Below the pieces are notes generated by a model. The model was given only the letters and a program-made list of their open reading frames with translations. It did not search any database and was not told where the DNA came from. A stretch of DNA of 64,000 nucleotides from CAIWHR01 sp963816925. GTDB taxonomy: Bacteria; Pseudomonadota; Gammaproteobacteria; Burkholderiales; Casimicrobiaceae. The position numbers were made by a program, and so were the translations under genes. Below, piece by piece: positions 23,289 through 32,548 of the stretch (position 1 is its first letter; the number at the start of each line of letters is the position of its first letter). The stretch spans positions 248,001 to 312,000 of the forward strand of contig CAWFMY010000009.1 in NCBI GenBank assembly GCA_963816925.1. Direction: 5' to 3'.

Positions 23289-24756
23289 TTACCGCAGCAT
23301 CGGCGGCACTTCCGGTACGGATGGCGGCAGCCGCTCCAACGAAAGATCCCGTAGCAGCCGTTGATACTCCGGCGACTCGCGGACGATGACGCCGGCCGCC
23401 GCGCGCAGCCGGTCGACCTGCTCCGCGCTCAGCACGAAGCTCGTCGGCATGGCGTTGAGGTACTCGCGCTCGGCAGGGTCCGGGTGCGCGGCGAAGCTCA
23501 CGTCGATCGCATAGAGCTCGATGTCGGGAACCTCGGCGGCGCGGACGAGCTGCGAATTGCCGCCGCCGGAAGACTCGGCAGCGGCTTTCAGCGCGCGCAG
23601 CGACTTCCAGCGCGCAAGCGTGTCCCGCAGCAGCTCCACCGCCTCGTACGAATAAAGATCGATCGGCACGCCCGTGGCCTTGAGCAGGAGCTGCAGGTCG
23701 TTCGGCGGACGTTCGCTCTTGTCCCAGTCCGTCTTCGGCACCGACATCGAGTTGACCACGAACACGACGATGCGACGAACGCTGCCGATCCTGCGACGCG
23801 CGGCGGAACCTGTCGCTTGCCTCGAGCTGCTCCAGTCCTTCGAGCACCGCGCGCATGCCGAGGTTGTCCGAGATGCCGCCGTCGACCAGGTGGAAGTAGG
23901 GGCGGTCGACGCTGTTCTGCATCGCCTGCAGCTCCTTGTAGCGCTGCATCGTGCGCCCCGCCGGCCGTGACCGGCTCGCCGGATCCCTGAACGCCTTGAC
24001 CGATGCGGGCTCCTGGTACCCGCAGTTGCCGCCATAGTTGTTGATCGTCACCGGCGACAGCGCGACCGGCACGGCGGACGACGCGGCCGCGGCGCGCGAC
24101 AAGGGGAACTTCGACAGGTCCGAGCAGATGATGTCCCAGTTGCCCTGGACGAACGCAAACCTGGCGCCGGTGGAGATGTCGGTCGCCGACGCGATCGCGA
24201 CGGGGCCCGGCTTGTCCACGAGGTCGCCGAACGTCGCGCCCTCGAACAGGATCTCGTCGTAGTATTCGGCGGCCATCTCCGATCGGCCCCAGCCCTCCGA
24301 CGCGAGGCTCGGCCAGTGCACCGGGTTCAGGAAGCGGGAAATGAGCTCGCCCTGCACGTTGCGCTTGAGGAACCGCTGCTCGTATTCGTCGAAGAGCTTC
24401 TCGCCGTAGAGCGCGTACGCGAGCGCCGTGAAGCTGCCGCCCGAGATGCCGGTCACGACGTCGACCTCGTCCAGCATCCGCGTCTTCTGCCCGTTGACGA
24501 CGATGGTGGTCCCGCGCAGCTCCTCCAGCACGCCGAACGAGAACGACGCCGCGCGCGTGCCGCCGCCGGAAAACGCGAGGACGATGAGCGTGTCCGTCGC
24601 CGCTCCCCGTATGGTGCGCCCTCCCGAGCGGTAGCCCGCGGTGGGGTCGGCGGCTTCGAGTCTGGAGTTGACGGGGCGCGATGCGCAGCCGGCGAGCGCC
24701 ACGGCGATGAAAACGAGCGCCGCGGCGCGGGCAAAGGTCGCTGTCACGGCGTGCAT
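23289..24756 (-). CDS. Patatin-like phospholipase lipoprotein (one frameshift)
   Basis: Predicted outer-membrane or periplasmic lipoprotein: the start MHAVTATFARAAAL is followed by a lipobox LAGC. The patatin domain has GGGTRAASFSFGVLEEL (oxyanion loop), GISGGSFTALAYAL with the nucleophile Ser in GxSGG, and DGGISDNLGMRAVLEG with the catalytic Asp. A shift near 23804 (CAGGATCGG, one extra G) splits the gene before VRRIVVFVVNS. The C-terminal region ends EVPPMLR. Total about 489 residues. An upstream in-frame start at 24807 is possible but would bury the signal peptide. Acyl-ester hydrolysis is inferred from the family. Confidence 0.85.
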
Positions 24757-24868
24757 GGTAATCGGCGCGCCCGGTCCATGCAACAAAGAGGCCTTCGCAA
24801 CATGCATGCGGCAACGCTAAAATGCACGACGCGGAGGTCAACATGGGTCGCTCGCATGATCTGCGGAC

Positions 24869-25234
24869 GTGCGCTACCTGGATCAAGAGCCGCTGGATGG
24901 CGTGGAGGCGCAGACGAAGGAAAACGAGACGATCAGGGCCAGGACCTACCTCGCGCCCTTTTCTTATATCGAAGTCTGGGTCGTTGACGGAAAAACGTTG
25001 GAAGTGCTCGACCGGCAGCAGGCCTTCGACCACCAGAAACTCGCCGAGAAAGTGACCATGCCGCGGCTCGACGCGAGCAAGCTCGACGCTCAGCAGTACC
25101 TGGCGTATCGGATTGCCGGCCTGATCGAATTTTCCATCGGCGAAGCGGTGCGACGCTCCGAAGTCATCAGCAAGCATCCGCAGGTGGAAGTCGGGGACAT
25201 CAAGGAAGTCCCGCCGGACGACGTCCGCAAATAA
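24869..25234 (+). CDS. Conserved-looking hypothetical protein, 5' end uncertain
   Basis: A 121-residue frame starting with GTG at 24869 (MRYLDQEPLDGVEAQTKE). The sequence is acidic and mixed, with SYIEVWVVDGKTLEVL and ISKHPQVEVGDIKEVPPDD, and no motif I recognise. A good ribosome site (GGAGG) stands before an ATG at 24843 in a different frame, so the true N-terminus may lie upstream and be disconnected by an indel between 24843 and 24869. It is divergent from the patatin gene and convergent with the EamA gene. Confidence 0.55.
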   Translation: MRYLDQEPLDGVEAQTKENETIRARTYLAPFSYIEVWVVDGKTLEVLDRQQAFDHQKLAEKVTMPRLDASKLDAQQYLAYRIAGLIEFSIGEAVRRSEVISKHPQVEVGDIKEVPPDDVRK

Positions 25235-25276
25235 ATCGGCGCGAGCCGCGCTGCCGGATGGACCGCGGTACGCGAG

Positions 25277-26143
25277 TCAGACGTGCCGCGCCGGCCGCAC
25301 GACGGCGAAGGTACCGCCGACGATGAGCGCGCAGCCCGCGATCATCGGCCAGGTGATCGTCTCGCCCAGCAGCAACGCGCCCCACGCCATCCCGAAGAGC
25401 GGCATCACGAACGCCACCGTCAGCGCGCGCGTCGGGCCGATGTCCGCGATCAGGCGGTAGTACAGCAAATAAGCGACGGCGCTGCACAGCAGCGCGAGCC
25501 CGAGAACGTTGGCGACGACGACCGTCGTGATTTCCCCGCGCACCGGCGCGAACGGCACGAGCGGAAGCAGCACGATTCCGGCCGCGACCTGGCTCCAGCC
25601 CGCGATGGCCATCGGCTTCGCGCCCGCCGCGTATTTCTTCATGTAGATGCTGGATGCGGCATAAAGGAGCGCCGCGGCGAGGCACGCGGCGATCGACGCG
25701 CCGAACAGCGCGTCCGGGACGACCGGCCCCGCCTTGCTGACGAGCGCAACGCCCGCCGCGCCCGCGACAAGCCCGCCGATCTTGGCGAATGTCAGCGCCT
25801 CCGCCAGGAACACGGCCGAAAGGAGCGCGGCAAACAGCGGCGTCGCCGAATTGAGGATGACGGAGTACGACGCGGGAATATGCAACGCGGCGAACGAGAA
25901 CAGCACGAACGGAATCGCCGAGTTGAGGATGCCGATCACGACGAAATGGCGCCATTGCCCGCGCAGGTCGGCATCGAATCCGGTGATCCGGAACCAGGCG
26001 ATCAACGCAATGCCGGCGATCGAGACTCGTGCCGTTGCCGTGAGCACCGGCCCCAGCACCGGCGCCAGCACGCGCATGAAGATGAACGACCCGCCCCAGA
26101 TCGCGGCGAGCAGCGTCAGGCGCGCGACATCCTCATTCCTCAT
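25277..26143 (-). CDS. EamA/DMT-family transporter
   Basis: Inner-membrane drug/metabolite transporter of 288 residues with about ten hydrophobic helices and two EamA repeats. It starts MRNEDVARLTLLAAIWGGSF, with the family's WGGSF motif in helix 1, and contains IPASYSVILNSATPLFAAL and the second repeat YYRLIADIGPTRALTVAFVMPLFGMAWG. The ATG at 26143 overlaps the ogt stop (ATGA), putting it last in a three-gene repair operon. The frame is open far upstream, but that would run antisense through the alkyltransferase reading. Substrate unknown. Confidence 0.87.
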   Translation of the reverse strand: MRNEDVARLTLLAAIWGGSFIFMRVLAPVLGPVLTATARVSIAGIALIAWFRITGFDADLRGQWRHFVVIGILNSAIPFVLFSFAALHIPASYSVILNSATPLFAALLSAVFLAEALTFAKIGGLVAGAAGVALVSKAGPVVPDALFGASIAACLAAALLYAASSIYMKKYAAGAKPMAIAGWSQVAAGIVLLPLVPFAPVRGEITTVVVANVLGLALLCSAVAYLLYYRLIADIGPTRALTVAFVMPLFGMAWGALLLGETITWPMIAGCALIVGGTFAVVRPARHV

Positions 26144-26652
26144 CAGGCCGCCGAGCGCGCTCGCGCGACGTCCTGCTCCAGCGCCAACAGCGCGCGCTTG
26201 CGGTCGAGGCCGCCCGCGTAGCCCGTCAGCGAGCCGTCGGCGCCGACGATCCGATGGCACGGCACCACGATCGCAAGCGGATTCCTGCCCGTCGCGGCGC
26301 CCGCCGCGCGCGCGCTTCCGGGATGGCCCGCGCGCCGCGCGAGTTCCGCGTACGAGATGGTCACGCCCGCGGGGACGGTGGAAATTGCGTCCCACACGAC
26401 GCGCTGGAACGGCGTGCCCGACGGCGCCAATGGAAGGTCGAACACCTTCCGCGCACCGGCGAAATAGGCAGTGAGCTGCGCGGCCGCGCGTCGCACCGCC
26501 GGAAATGCCGGGTCGCGCACCCACGCGGGATCCTGCGGCGGCGCATAGCGGTCGCCGTCGAACGAGATGCTGGTGAGACCCTCGCGCACGGCGGTGACGC
26601 GCATGCGGCCGAGGGGGCTGTCGACGAAATCGAAATGGACAATCTTTGTCAT
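26143..26652 (-). CDS. ogt: Methylated-DNA--protein-cysteine methyltransferase
   Basis: Suicide alkyltransferase that removes O6-alkyl groups from guanine in DNA. 169 residues from MTKIVHFDFVDSPLGRM. The C-terminal domain has GTPFQRVVWDAISTVPAG, the helix-turn-helix SYAELARRAGHPGSARAAG, and the acceptor motif IVVPCHRIVGADGSLTGYAG with the reactive Cys at about residue 132. The start is chosen at 26652 because it overlaps the preceding stop codon; the frame is open 17 codons further upstream inside the alkA region. Confidence 0.94.
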   Translation of the reverse strand: MTKIVHFDFVDSPLGRMRVTAVREGLTSISFDGDRYAPPQDPAWVRDPAFPAVRRAAAQLTAYFAGARKVFDLPLAPSGTPFQRVVWDAISTVPAGVTISYAELARRAGHPGSARAAGAATGRNPLAIVVPCHRIVGADGSLTGYAGGLDRKRALLALEQDVARARSAA

Positions 26653-28082
26653 TGCATGGACCTCCAGAGATGAATCACGGCATAGGCGCGCCACGGGCGC
26701 CACGCTTCAGCACGCGCCAGCGCGCGCGCAGGTTGCGTCACGCCGAGCGCCTTGCGGACGATCAGGTCGCCTTCGAGAAAGGCATCGGGCCAGCGCAGCG
26801 CGCGCATGGCGATGTAGTGCGCGGTCCAGGCGCCGACGCCGCGAATCCCCTGGAGACGCTCGAGCGTCGCCTCGACATCGCTCTCGGGCTGCAGCACGAT
26901 GTGCCCGGCCGACACGGTTTCCGCGAGCGCGACAATCGTCCGGGCCCGCGCGATCGGCATTCCAAGGGCCGCGAGTGCAGCGGGTGCAGCGCCGGCAAGC
27001 CGGACCGCGGTCGGAAAGAGCCGGGCGATTTCGCCGTCGCCGCCCTCCAGCGCGTCGCCGAACGTTCCGGCGATCCGACCCAGGACCGTGCGCGCGCCGC
27101 GCACGGAGACCTGCTGCCCGACGATCGCGCGCACGGCGAGCTCGAAACCATCGAAAGTGCCTGGAACCCGCAGTCCGGGACGCGGATCGGCAAGCTCGCC
27201 GAGCGCCGCGGCGACGACCGCCGGGTCGCACGTCAGGTCGAATGCGTGCTTCACTCGCGACAGCACGGCGGGCACGGCGCGGGCCAGCGACGGCGACACG
27301 GCGATCGCGAGGGCCTGCTTGCGCCGCGCGTGCCGCACCTCGACGCGTCCCGTGAACAGGGTGCCGCGGTGCGTGATCGCAACGCTGCGCGCGTAGGTCG
27401 TCTCGGTGACGGATTCGACCCCGGCAATCGCGCGCGCGCGCAGGAAGTCGAGCATCGCGTCCCAGTGGTAGGGCGGCCGGAAGGCAAGCTCGAACGAAAG
27501 CGTCGACGGCAATGCGCCGGCATGAACGCGCGCGCGCAGCCGGCCCGGCGCCATTCGGTAACGGGAGCGGAACAGCGCATTGAAGCGGCGCACGCTCGCG
27601 AAACCGCTCGCGAGCGCGATCTCGGTGACCGGCAAGGCCGTGTCGGTCAGCAGCCGCTTCGCCAGCAGCAGCCGCTGTGTCTGCGCGTACTCGATCGGCG
27701 AAACACCGTACTGCGTCTCGAAGATGCGGCGCAGGTGGCGGCTCGTGACGCCCACGCGCGCGGCGAGATGCTCGATGCCGCCGGCGTCGAGCACGCCGTC
27801 CTCGATCAGGCTGACCGCGCCGCGGGCGAGCTGCTCCGACGCGTCCACGCTGGCATGGCCCGGGGCGAGCTCCGGGCGGCAGCGCATGCACGGACGGTAT
27901 CCCGCGACTTCCGCCGCCGCCGCGCTGGGGAAGAAATGGCAGTTCTCGCGGCGCGGCATGCGCACCGTACACACGGGCCGGCAATAGATGCGCGTCGACG
28001 AGACGCCGACGAAAAAGCGCCCGTCGAAACGGGAATCGTGCGCTGTCAGTGCGCGGTAGCAGGCGTCGGGATCGAGCGGCAT
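26649..28082 (-). CDS. alkA: AdaA-AlkA fusion: methylphosphotriester sensor/regulator and 3-methyladenine glycosylase
   Basis: A 477-residue adaptive-response protein. Residues 1 to about 80 are the Ada zinc domain with cysteines at about 34, 38, 65 and 68, the same spacing as the E. coli Ada ligands, of which the first would accept methyl groups from phosphotriesters. Residues 85-190 are an AraC-type helix-turn-helix (HLAARVGVTSRHLRRIFE). From about 200 come the AlkA N-terminal domain (FRPPYHWDAMLDFLRAR) and the HhH-GPD glycosylase domain (GQQVSVRGARTVLGR, LQGIRGVGAWTAHYIAMRAL). It could sense alkylation damage, activate its own operon and excise alkylated bases. The start at 28082 removes an unsupported extension. 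Confidence 0.93.
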   Translation of the reverse strand: MPLDPDACYRALTAHDSRFDGRFFVGVSSTRIYCRPVCTVRMPRRENCHFFPSAAAAEVAGYRPCMRCRPELAPGHASVDASEQLARGAVSLIEDGVLDAGGIEHLAARVGVTSRHLRRIFETQYGVSPIEYAQTQRLLLAKRLLTDTALPVTEIALASGFASVRRFNALFRSRYRMAPGRLRARVHAGALPSTLSFELAFRPPYHWDAMLDFLRARAIAGVESVTETTYARSVAITHRGTLFTGRVEVRHARRKQALAIAVSPSLARAVPAVLSRVKHAFDLTCDPAVVAAALGELADPRPGLRVPGTFDGFELAVRAIVGQQVSVRGARTVLGRIAGTFGDALEGGDGEIARLFPTAVRLAGAAPAALAALGMPIARARTIVALAETVSAGHIVLQPESDVEATLERLQGIRGVGAWTAHYIAMRALRWPDAFLEGDLIVRKALGVTQPARALARAEAWRPWRAYAVIHLWRSMQ

Positions 28083-28371
28083 GGCGGGATTATGCGCGCG
28101 GAGACCGCGCACCACTAGCCGTTTTCGGACATTGGATTCGGACGCTACGGCGGCACCGAAAGCGCGCGGCGTGCGGGGTAATCGCGCGATTCGATGGCGT
28201 TGTCGTGGTCCGGCGACACATTGCCGCCATCGACGACGACGAAAGGCTTTCGCTGCGGACAAACGGTCCGGCACGATATGACACGGTGGTAAAATGCGCG
28301 CAACGCCGGCTGTCGCAACTTTCGATTTTCGTTTGCGACGAATCGGCCACCTGCCCACCCGGAGATCGACG
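28083..28371. other. Divergent intergenic region, ada-alkA versus beta-helix operon
   Basis: No gene seen in these 289 bases. TAAAAT near 28290 is a possible minus-10 for the rightward beta-helix genes. The leftward alkylation-repair operon must also start here, but I could not identify an Ada box with confidence. Confidence 0.4.
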
Positions 28372-29464
28372 ATGCCTCACCCGCGCAAACGCAATCGCCT
28401 GATGCAATACCTGCTGCACGTTGCCGCGGCGCTCGCCTTCGCTTCCGCGACGACGGCCGTGCACGCATCCGCGCAGCGGACCTTCGTCTCACCGAGCGGC
28501 GCCGACGCCAATACCGTCATCAACTGCTCGCTGCTCCAGCCCTGCCGTTCGTTCGGTGCGGCAATCACGGTCACCAACGCGTCCGGCGAAATCATCGTGC
28601 TCGACTCCGCCGGTTATGGACCGGTCGTGGTCACCAAGTCGGTGTCGATCATCTGCGCCGCCCGGCATCTACGCCGGCGTGTCGGTGCTTGCGGGCGAAG
28701 GCATCACGATCAACACCGCCGGCATCAACGTCACGCTGCGCGGGCTCACGGTCAACGGCCAGGGCGGCACGGTCGGCATCCATTTCTCGCAGGGTTCGCG
28801 CCTTGACATCGACGGCTGCACCGTCTCGAACATGGGCCAGGAAGGGATCCTGGTCGACGGCCCCGGCACGATCACGATCTCGAACACCACGATCGTCGCC
28901 AATTCGGGCATCGGCATCGACGTGAACGCCGCCGCGGTCGTGACCATAGGGGAATCGCTGATCGAGTCGAACGCTTCATCCGGTATCGCTATCCGCAACG
29001 GCGCCAGCGCGACGATCGAGCATACGACCGTCGTCAAGAACGGCAACTACGGGATCTGGGTGCAGGGCGTCGCTGCGGGCACCCGTGTCGCCGTCGTGTC
29101 GTCGGTCGTTACCGACCATGTGAGCAATCCCGGCATCTACGCCGAGACGGCGGCCGCTTCGTTGGTCGCCCATCTCGATGTCGCCAATTCGACCGTCGCC
29201 CGCAATGCGCACGGTGTCGCACTCAACGCGACCGCCGGCGGAACGGTGCTCGCCGGAATCGTCAACAATCAGCTCGTCGAGAACACCGGCTCCGGCGTGC
29301 TCGTTTCCGGGAACGGCGCCACGGCCCGCGTGTCGAGGAATTCGATCTTCCGCAATGCCAATGGCTTCAACGCGATTGGTGGCGGCATTCTCTACAGCCC
29401 GACGACCAACTACGTGCGCGACAACACGACCAACGGCACAGCGACGGCGGATTCGCTGCAGTGA
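28372..29464 (+). CDS. Secreted right-handed beta-helix protein, paralogue 1 (one frameshift)
   Basis: Exported protein with signal peptide (MPHPRKRNRLMQYLLHVAA to about VHASA) and a conserved N-terminal block RTFVSPSGADAN, CSLLQPCRSF, LDSAGYGPVVV. After a shift near 28653 (one extra T before GCGCCGCCC) the chain continues PPGIYAGVSVLAGEGITI and then about ten short repeats of the type GTITISNTTIVANSGIGID, the pattern of pectate-lyase-like parallel beta-helices. About 363 residues. No catalytic residues of a known polysaccharide lyase were recognised. Its TGA overlaps the GTG start of a close paralogue. Confidence 0.82.
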
Positions 29465-30555
29465 TCACCTGTCGAACACTTCGTCGCGTGCGCCGGGCGG
29501 CTACGCCGGCGCTGCTGGCGCTGGCGCTCGGAGCGTTCGCGCAGGACGCGTCCGCGCTGGGCCGCACGTTCGTCGCGTCGTTCGGTGTCGACACCAATGG
29601 GTGCTCGCTTTCCGCCCCCTGCCGCGGCTTCACCGCCGCGCTCGCGCAAACCGATCCCGGCGGCGAGATCGTCGTCCTCGATTCGGCCGGGTACGGCGCG
29701 GTGACGATCGGCAAGTCTGTCTCGATCGTCGTCCCCTCCGGGATTTACGCGGGCATTTCCGTGCTCGCGGGGGACGGCATCACGGTCAACGGCCCCGGCA
29801 TCGGCGTCACGTTGCAGGGGCTCACGATCAATGGCCAGGGCGGCGTGCATGGCATCCGCTTTGTCCAGGGCGCACGGCTCAATGTCGCGGGCTGCCAGAT
29901 CGCCTCGATGGGCGGCAACGGCGTGCGCGTCGAAGGTGCGGGCACCGTGGTGGTGACTCAGACCTCGATCGTCGGCAGCGCCCAGGAAGGCGTTCTCGTC
30001 AGCGCCGCCGCAAACGTCAGCATCGTGCGGAGCCGGATCCAGTCGAGCGGCAGCAGCGGCGTCGAGATGAGCGGCGGCGCGGCCGGCACGATCGCGCGCA
30101 CCCTCGTCTCGGACAACGGGTTGTTCGGAATCGAAGCGTTGCAGACGACCGGCGGAACGACCCGGATCGCCGTCGACGATGCGACGATCACCGACAACGA
30201 CACCGGCACGGGAGTCTATGCCGAGGGCGCAGGCGCCTCCGCGGCGGCGCAGATCGACATCACGAACAGCCTCGTCACGCGCAACTTCAACGGCGTCTTC
30301 GCGTTCTCCCAGGCAGGCGGCACCGCGGCGATCAGCTCGCTCGAGAACTCGATCGTCGAGAACCTGCAAAGCGGCGTCACGACGACCGCCAGCGCGGGCA
30401 CGACGATCGTGCGAACTTCGCTCAACAGCGTGTTCAGGAACCAGGTGGCTGGTTTCCTGCAATCGTCGGGATCGCTGTTCACGACGGGAAGGAACTACGT
30501 CCGCGACAACGACGGCGGCGACAACTTCGGCGCGCAGCCCGACTCGTTGCAATAG
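29461..30555 (+). CDS. Secreted right-handed beta-helix protein, paralogue 2
   Basis: Intact 364-residue paralogue of the preceding gene, starting with GTG at 29461 that overlaps its stop (GTGA). It has an N-terminal hydrophobic export signal (LLALALGAFAQDASA), then RTFVASFGVDTNG, CSLSAPCRGFTAAL, GGEIVVLDSAGYG, KSVSIVVPSGIYAGISVLAG and a series of beta-helix turns such as GVLVSAAANVSIVRSRIQSS. The ending NYVRDN-DSLQ is shared with paralogue 1. Probably an extracellular or surface beta-solenoid; function unknown. No disulfide-rich or repeat-anchoring domain is seen besides two conserved Cys in the N-terminal block. Confidence 0.85.
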   Translation: MITCRTLRRVRRAATPALLALALGAFAQDASALGRTFVASFGVDTNGCSLSAPCRGFTAALAQTDPGGEIVVLDSAGYGAVTIGKSVSIVVPSGIYAGISVLAGDGITVNGPGIGVTLQGLTINGQGGVHGIRFVQGARLNVAGCQIASMGGNGVRVEGAGTVVVTQTSIVGSAQEGVLVSAAANVSIVRSRIQSSGSSGVEMSGGAAGTIARTLVSDNGLFGIEALQTTGGTTRIAVDDATITDNDTGTGVYAEGAGASAAAQIDITNSLVTRNFNGVFAFSQAGGTAAISSLENSIVENLQSGVTTTASAGTTIVRTSLNSVFRNQVAGFLQSSGSLFTTGRNYVRDNDGGDNFGAQPDSLQ

Positions 30556-30584
30556 TCCGCCGCCCCGCCGTCGCTGACGGGAAT

Positions 30585-31257
30585 TCAGGCGGCGGCCGTC
30601 TCTCGCCGCCTCGGCCATCGCCTGCGCCAGGATCCGCGGCTCCTGCGCGCCCGATACCGCGAGGCGCCCATTGAAGATGAAGAACGGCACGCCGCCGACC
30701 CCGATTTCCTGCGCGCGCCGTTCCGCGGTCTCGACCTCGTCGCGGCCTTCGTCCGAGTCCAGCATCGCCCGCGCCGCCGCCGGATCCAGGCCGGCCTCGC
30801 CCGCGATCGTCGCCAGCACGTCGCGCTCGCCCGGATTGCGTCCTTCGAGGAAGTACGCGGCGAAGAGCCGTTCGATGAGCGGCTCCGGGTCGCCGCGCGC
30901 CTGGGCCCAGCCGACGAGCCGGTGCGCGTCGCGCGTGTTGGGCTGCCGCGCGATGCGATCGAGTGCGAACGGTATGCCCACCGTCGCCCCCGCCGCGCGC
31001 AGCCGCTCGTAGATCTGCGCGGCGCGCTCCGGGCCGCCGAATTTCGTCTCGAGGTAGGTGCGCCGGTCGAGTCCCTCGCGCGGCAAATCGGGATTGAGCT
31101 CGAACGGATGCCAGCGCACGGCAATCTCGCCCATCGCACCTTGTTCCGCCACGAGGGCGAGCGCCGCTTCGAGCCGGCGCTTTCCGATATAGCACCAGGG
31201 ACAGACGATGTCCGAAATGACGTCGATGGTCAGGGGACTGGCGGGCACTCCGGACAT
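30585..31257 (-). CDS. DsbA-family oxidoreductase, FrnE-like (frameshift at the C-terminus)
   Basis: Thioredoxin-fold protein of about 224 residues from MSGVPASPLTIDVISDIVC, with the active-site motif CPWC followed by YIGKRRLEAAL, and the FrnE signatures VRWHPFELNPDLPREG, LETKFGG, ARQPNTRDAHRL and GVGGVPFFIFNGRLAVSGAQ. No signal peptide is seen, so it is likely cytoplasmic as FrnE proteins are. One extra base near 30603 hides the stop at 30585-30587 that would end the protein ETAAA; without correction the frame runs antisense through the beta-helix gene. GGAGG precedes the start. Confidence 0.87.
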
Positions 31258-31343
31258 GCGTTCCTCCACGGCGGCGAACGGCATTATGCCGTGCAGAAGC
31301 GGATAATCCGGATGGCACGGTGCAAACAGATCGGCGGCTCCCC

Positions 31344-32493
31344 ATGACCGCACGCTGGGACATCTTCTGCAAGGTCGTCGACAATTTCGGCGACGCCGGC
31401 GTGGCCTGGCGCCTCGCGCGGCAGCTTGCGCACGAGCATGCGCTGGCGGTGCGTCTGTGGATAGACGTACTGCCTCCCCTCGCGCGCTTCGTGCCCGGTG
31501 TCGACGCGGAACGCGAAGAACAGCGCGTCGACGGCATTGAAATCCGCCATTGGCGTGCGCCTTTTGCCGAAGTTTCTCCCGCCGACGTCGTCATCGAGGC
31601 GTTCGGCTGCGGGCTGCCGGACGCGTACGTGCACGCCTTGACGCAGGCGTCGCCGGCGCCCGTCTGGTTCGTGCTCGAATATCTGAGCGCCGAGGCGTGG
31701 GTCGACGGCGCGCACGGCCTGCCTTCGCCGCATCCGCACCTTCCGCTGACGCGCCGGTTCTGGTTTCCCGGCTTCACCGACGCGACGGGGGGATTGCCGC
31801 GCGATTCCGGCTTGATCGAAGCCCGGGACGCGTTTCGGCGCGACGCGAGCGCGCGCGCGCAGTTGTGGCAGTCGATCGCGCTGCCGATGCCGGCAGAAGG
31901 CGAATGTCGCGTGTCGTTCTATTGCTATCCCGAGTGCGCCGCTGGCCGCGCTGTTCGACGCCTGGGCCGACGGCGACGATCGCATGAGCTGCCTCGTTCC
32001 CGACGGCGTCGCCGCGGGCGCGCTCGACGCGTGGACCGGCGGCGACGTGCCGCATCCCGGACATCCGGTATCGCGCGGCCGGCTGACGCTGCACTCGGTG
32101 CCCTTCATGACGCAGGCAGCCTTCGATCGGCTGCTGTGGGCATGCGACGTCAATTTCGTTCGTGGCGAGGACTCGTTCGTCCGTGCGCAATGGGCCGCGC
32201 GCCCGTTCGTCTGGCATGTCTATCCACAGGCGGAAAATGCGCACCATGCGAAGCTCGACGCGCTCCTCGACCGGTACACGACGGGGCTCGAACCGCCGAC
32301 TGCCGCCGCGGTCCGCGGATTCTTTCACGCATGGAACGGAATGGCCGGATTCGACCAGGTCGACGTTGCATGGCGCGCCTTCGCCGCCGCGCGCCCCACG
32401 CTCGAGCGACACGGGAGCGCCTGGGCGGACCAGTTGGCGGCATTGCCCGAACTTGCGACCGGGCTGGTCAAGGCCGCCTCGGATCGGTTATAA
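31344..32493 (+). CDS. earP: EF-P arginine rhamnosyltransferase EarP (one frameshift)
   Basis: GT-B glycosyltransferase that rhamnosylates Arg32 of elongation factor P using dTDP-rhamnose. The N-terminal half starts MTARWDIFCKVVDNFGDAGV, the characteristic EarP opening with the DNFGDAGV loop. A shift near 31934 (CCCGAGTGCG, one extra G) is needed to read FYCYPSAPLAALFDAW and continue to MSCLVPDG, CDVNFVRGEDSFVRAQWA and PFVWHVYPQ, the donor-binding region with the RGEDSF motif. About 382 residues. It lies directly upstream of efp, as in other EarP bacteria. Confidence 0.92.
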
Positions 32494-32494
32494 T
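32465..32494 (+). promoter_or_regulatory. Candidate sigma70 promoter of efp
   Basis: A consensus minus-10 TATAAT at 32489-32494 overlaps the earP stop codon; TGGTCA at 32465-32470 is a 4/6 match to the minus-35 box with an 18-base spacer. It would give efp its own transcript, with a leader of roughly 48 bases before the ATG at 32549. Confidence 0.55.
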
Positions 32495-32548
32495 TGAAGG
32501 CTTTCCAAATCAACCGCTTAGTTACCAGAAGCCACTTCAGGTGCCGCA

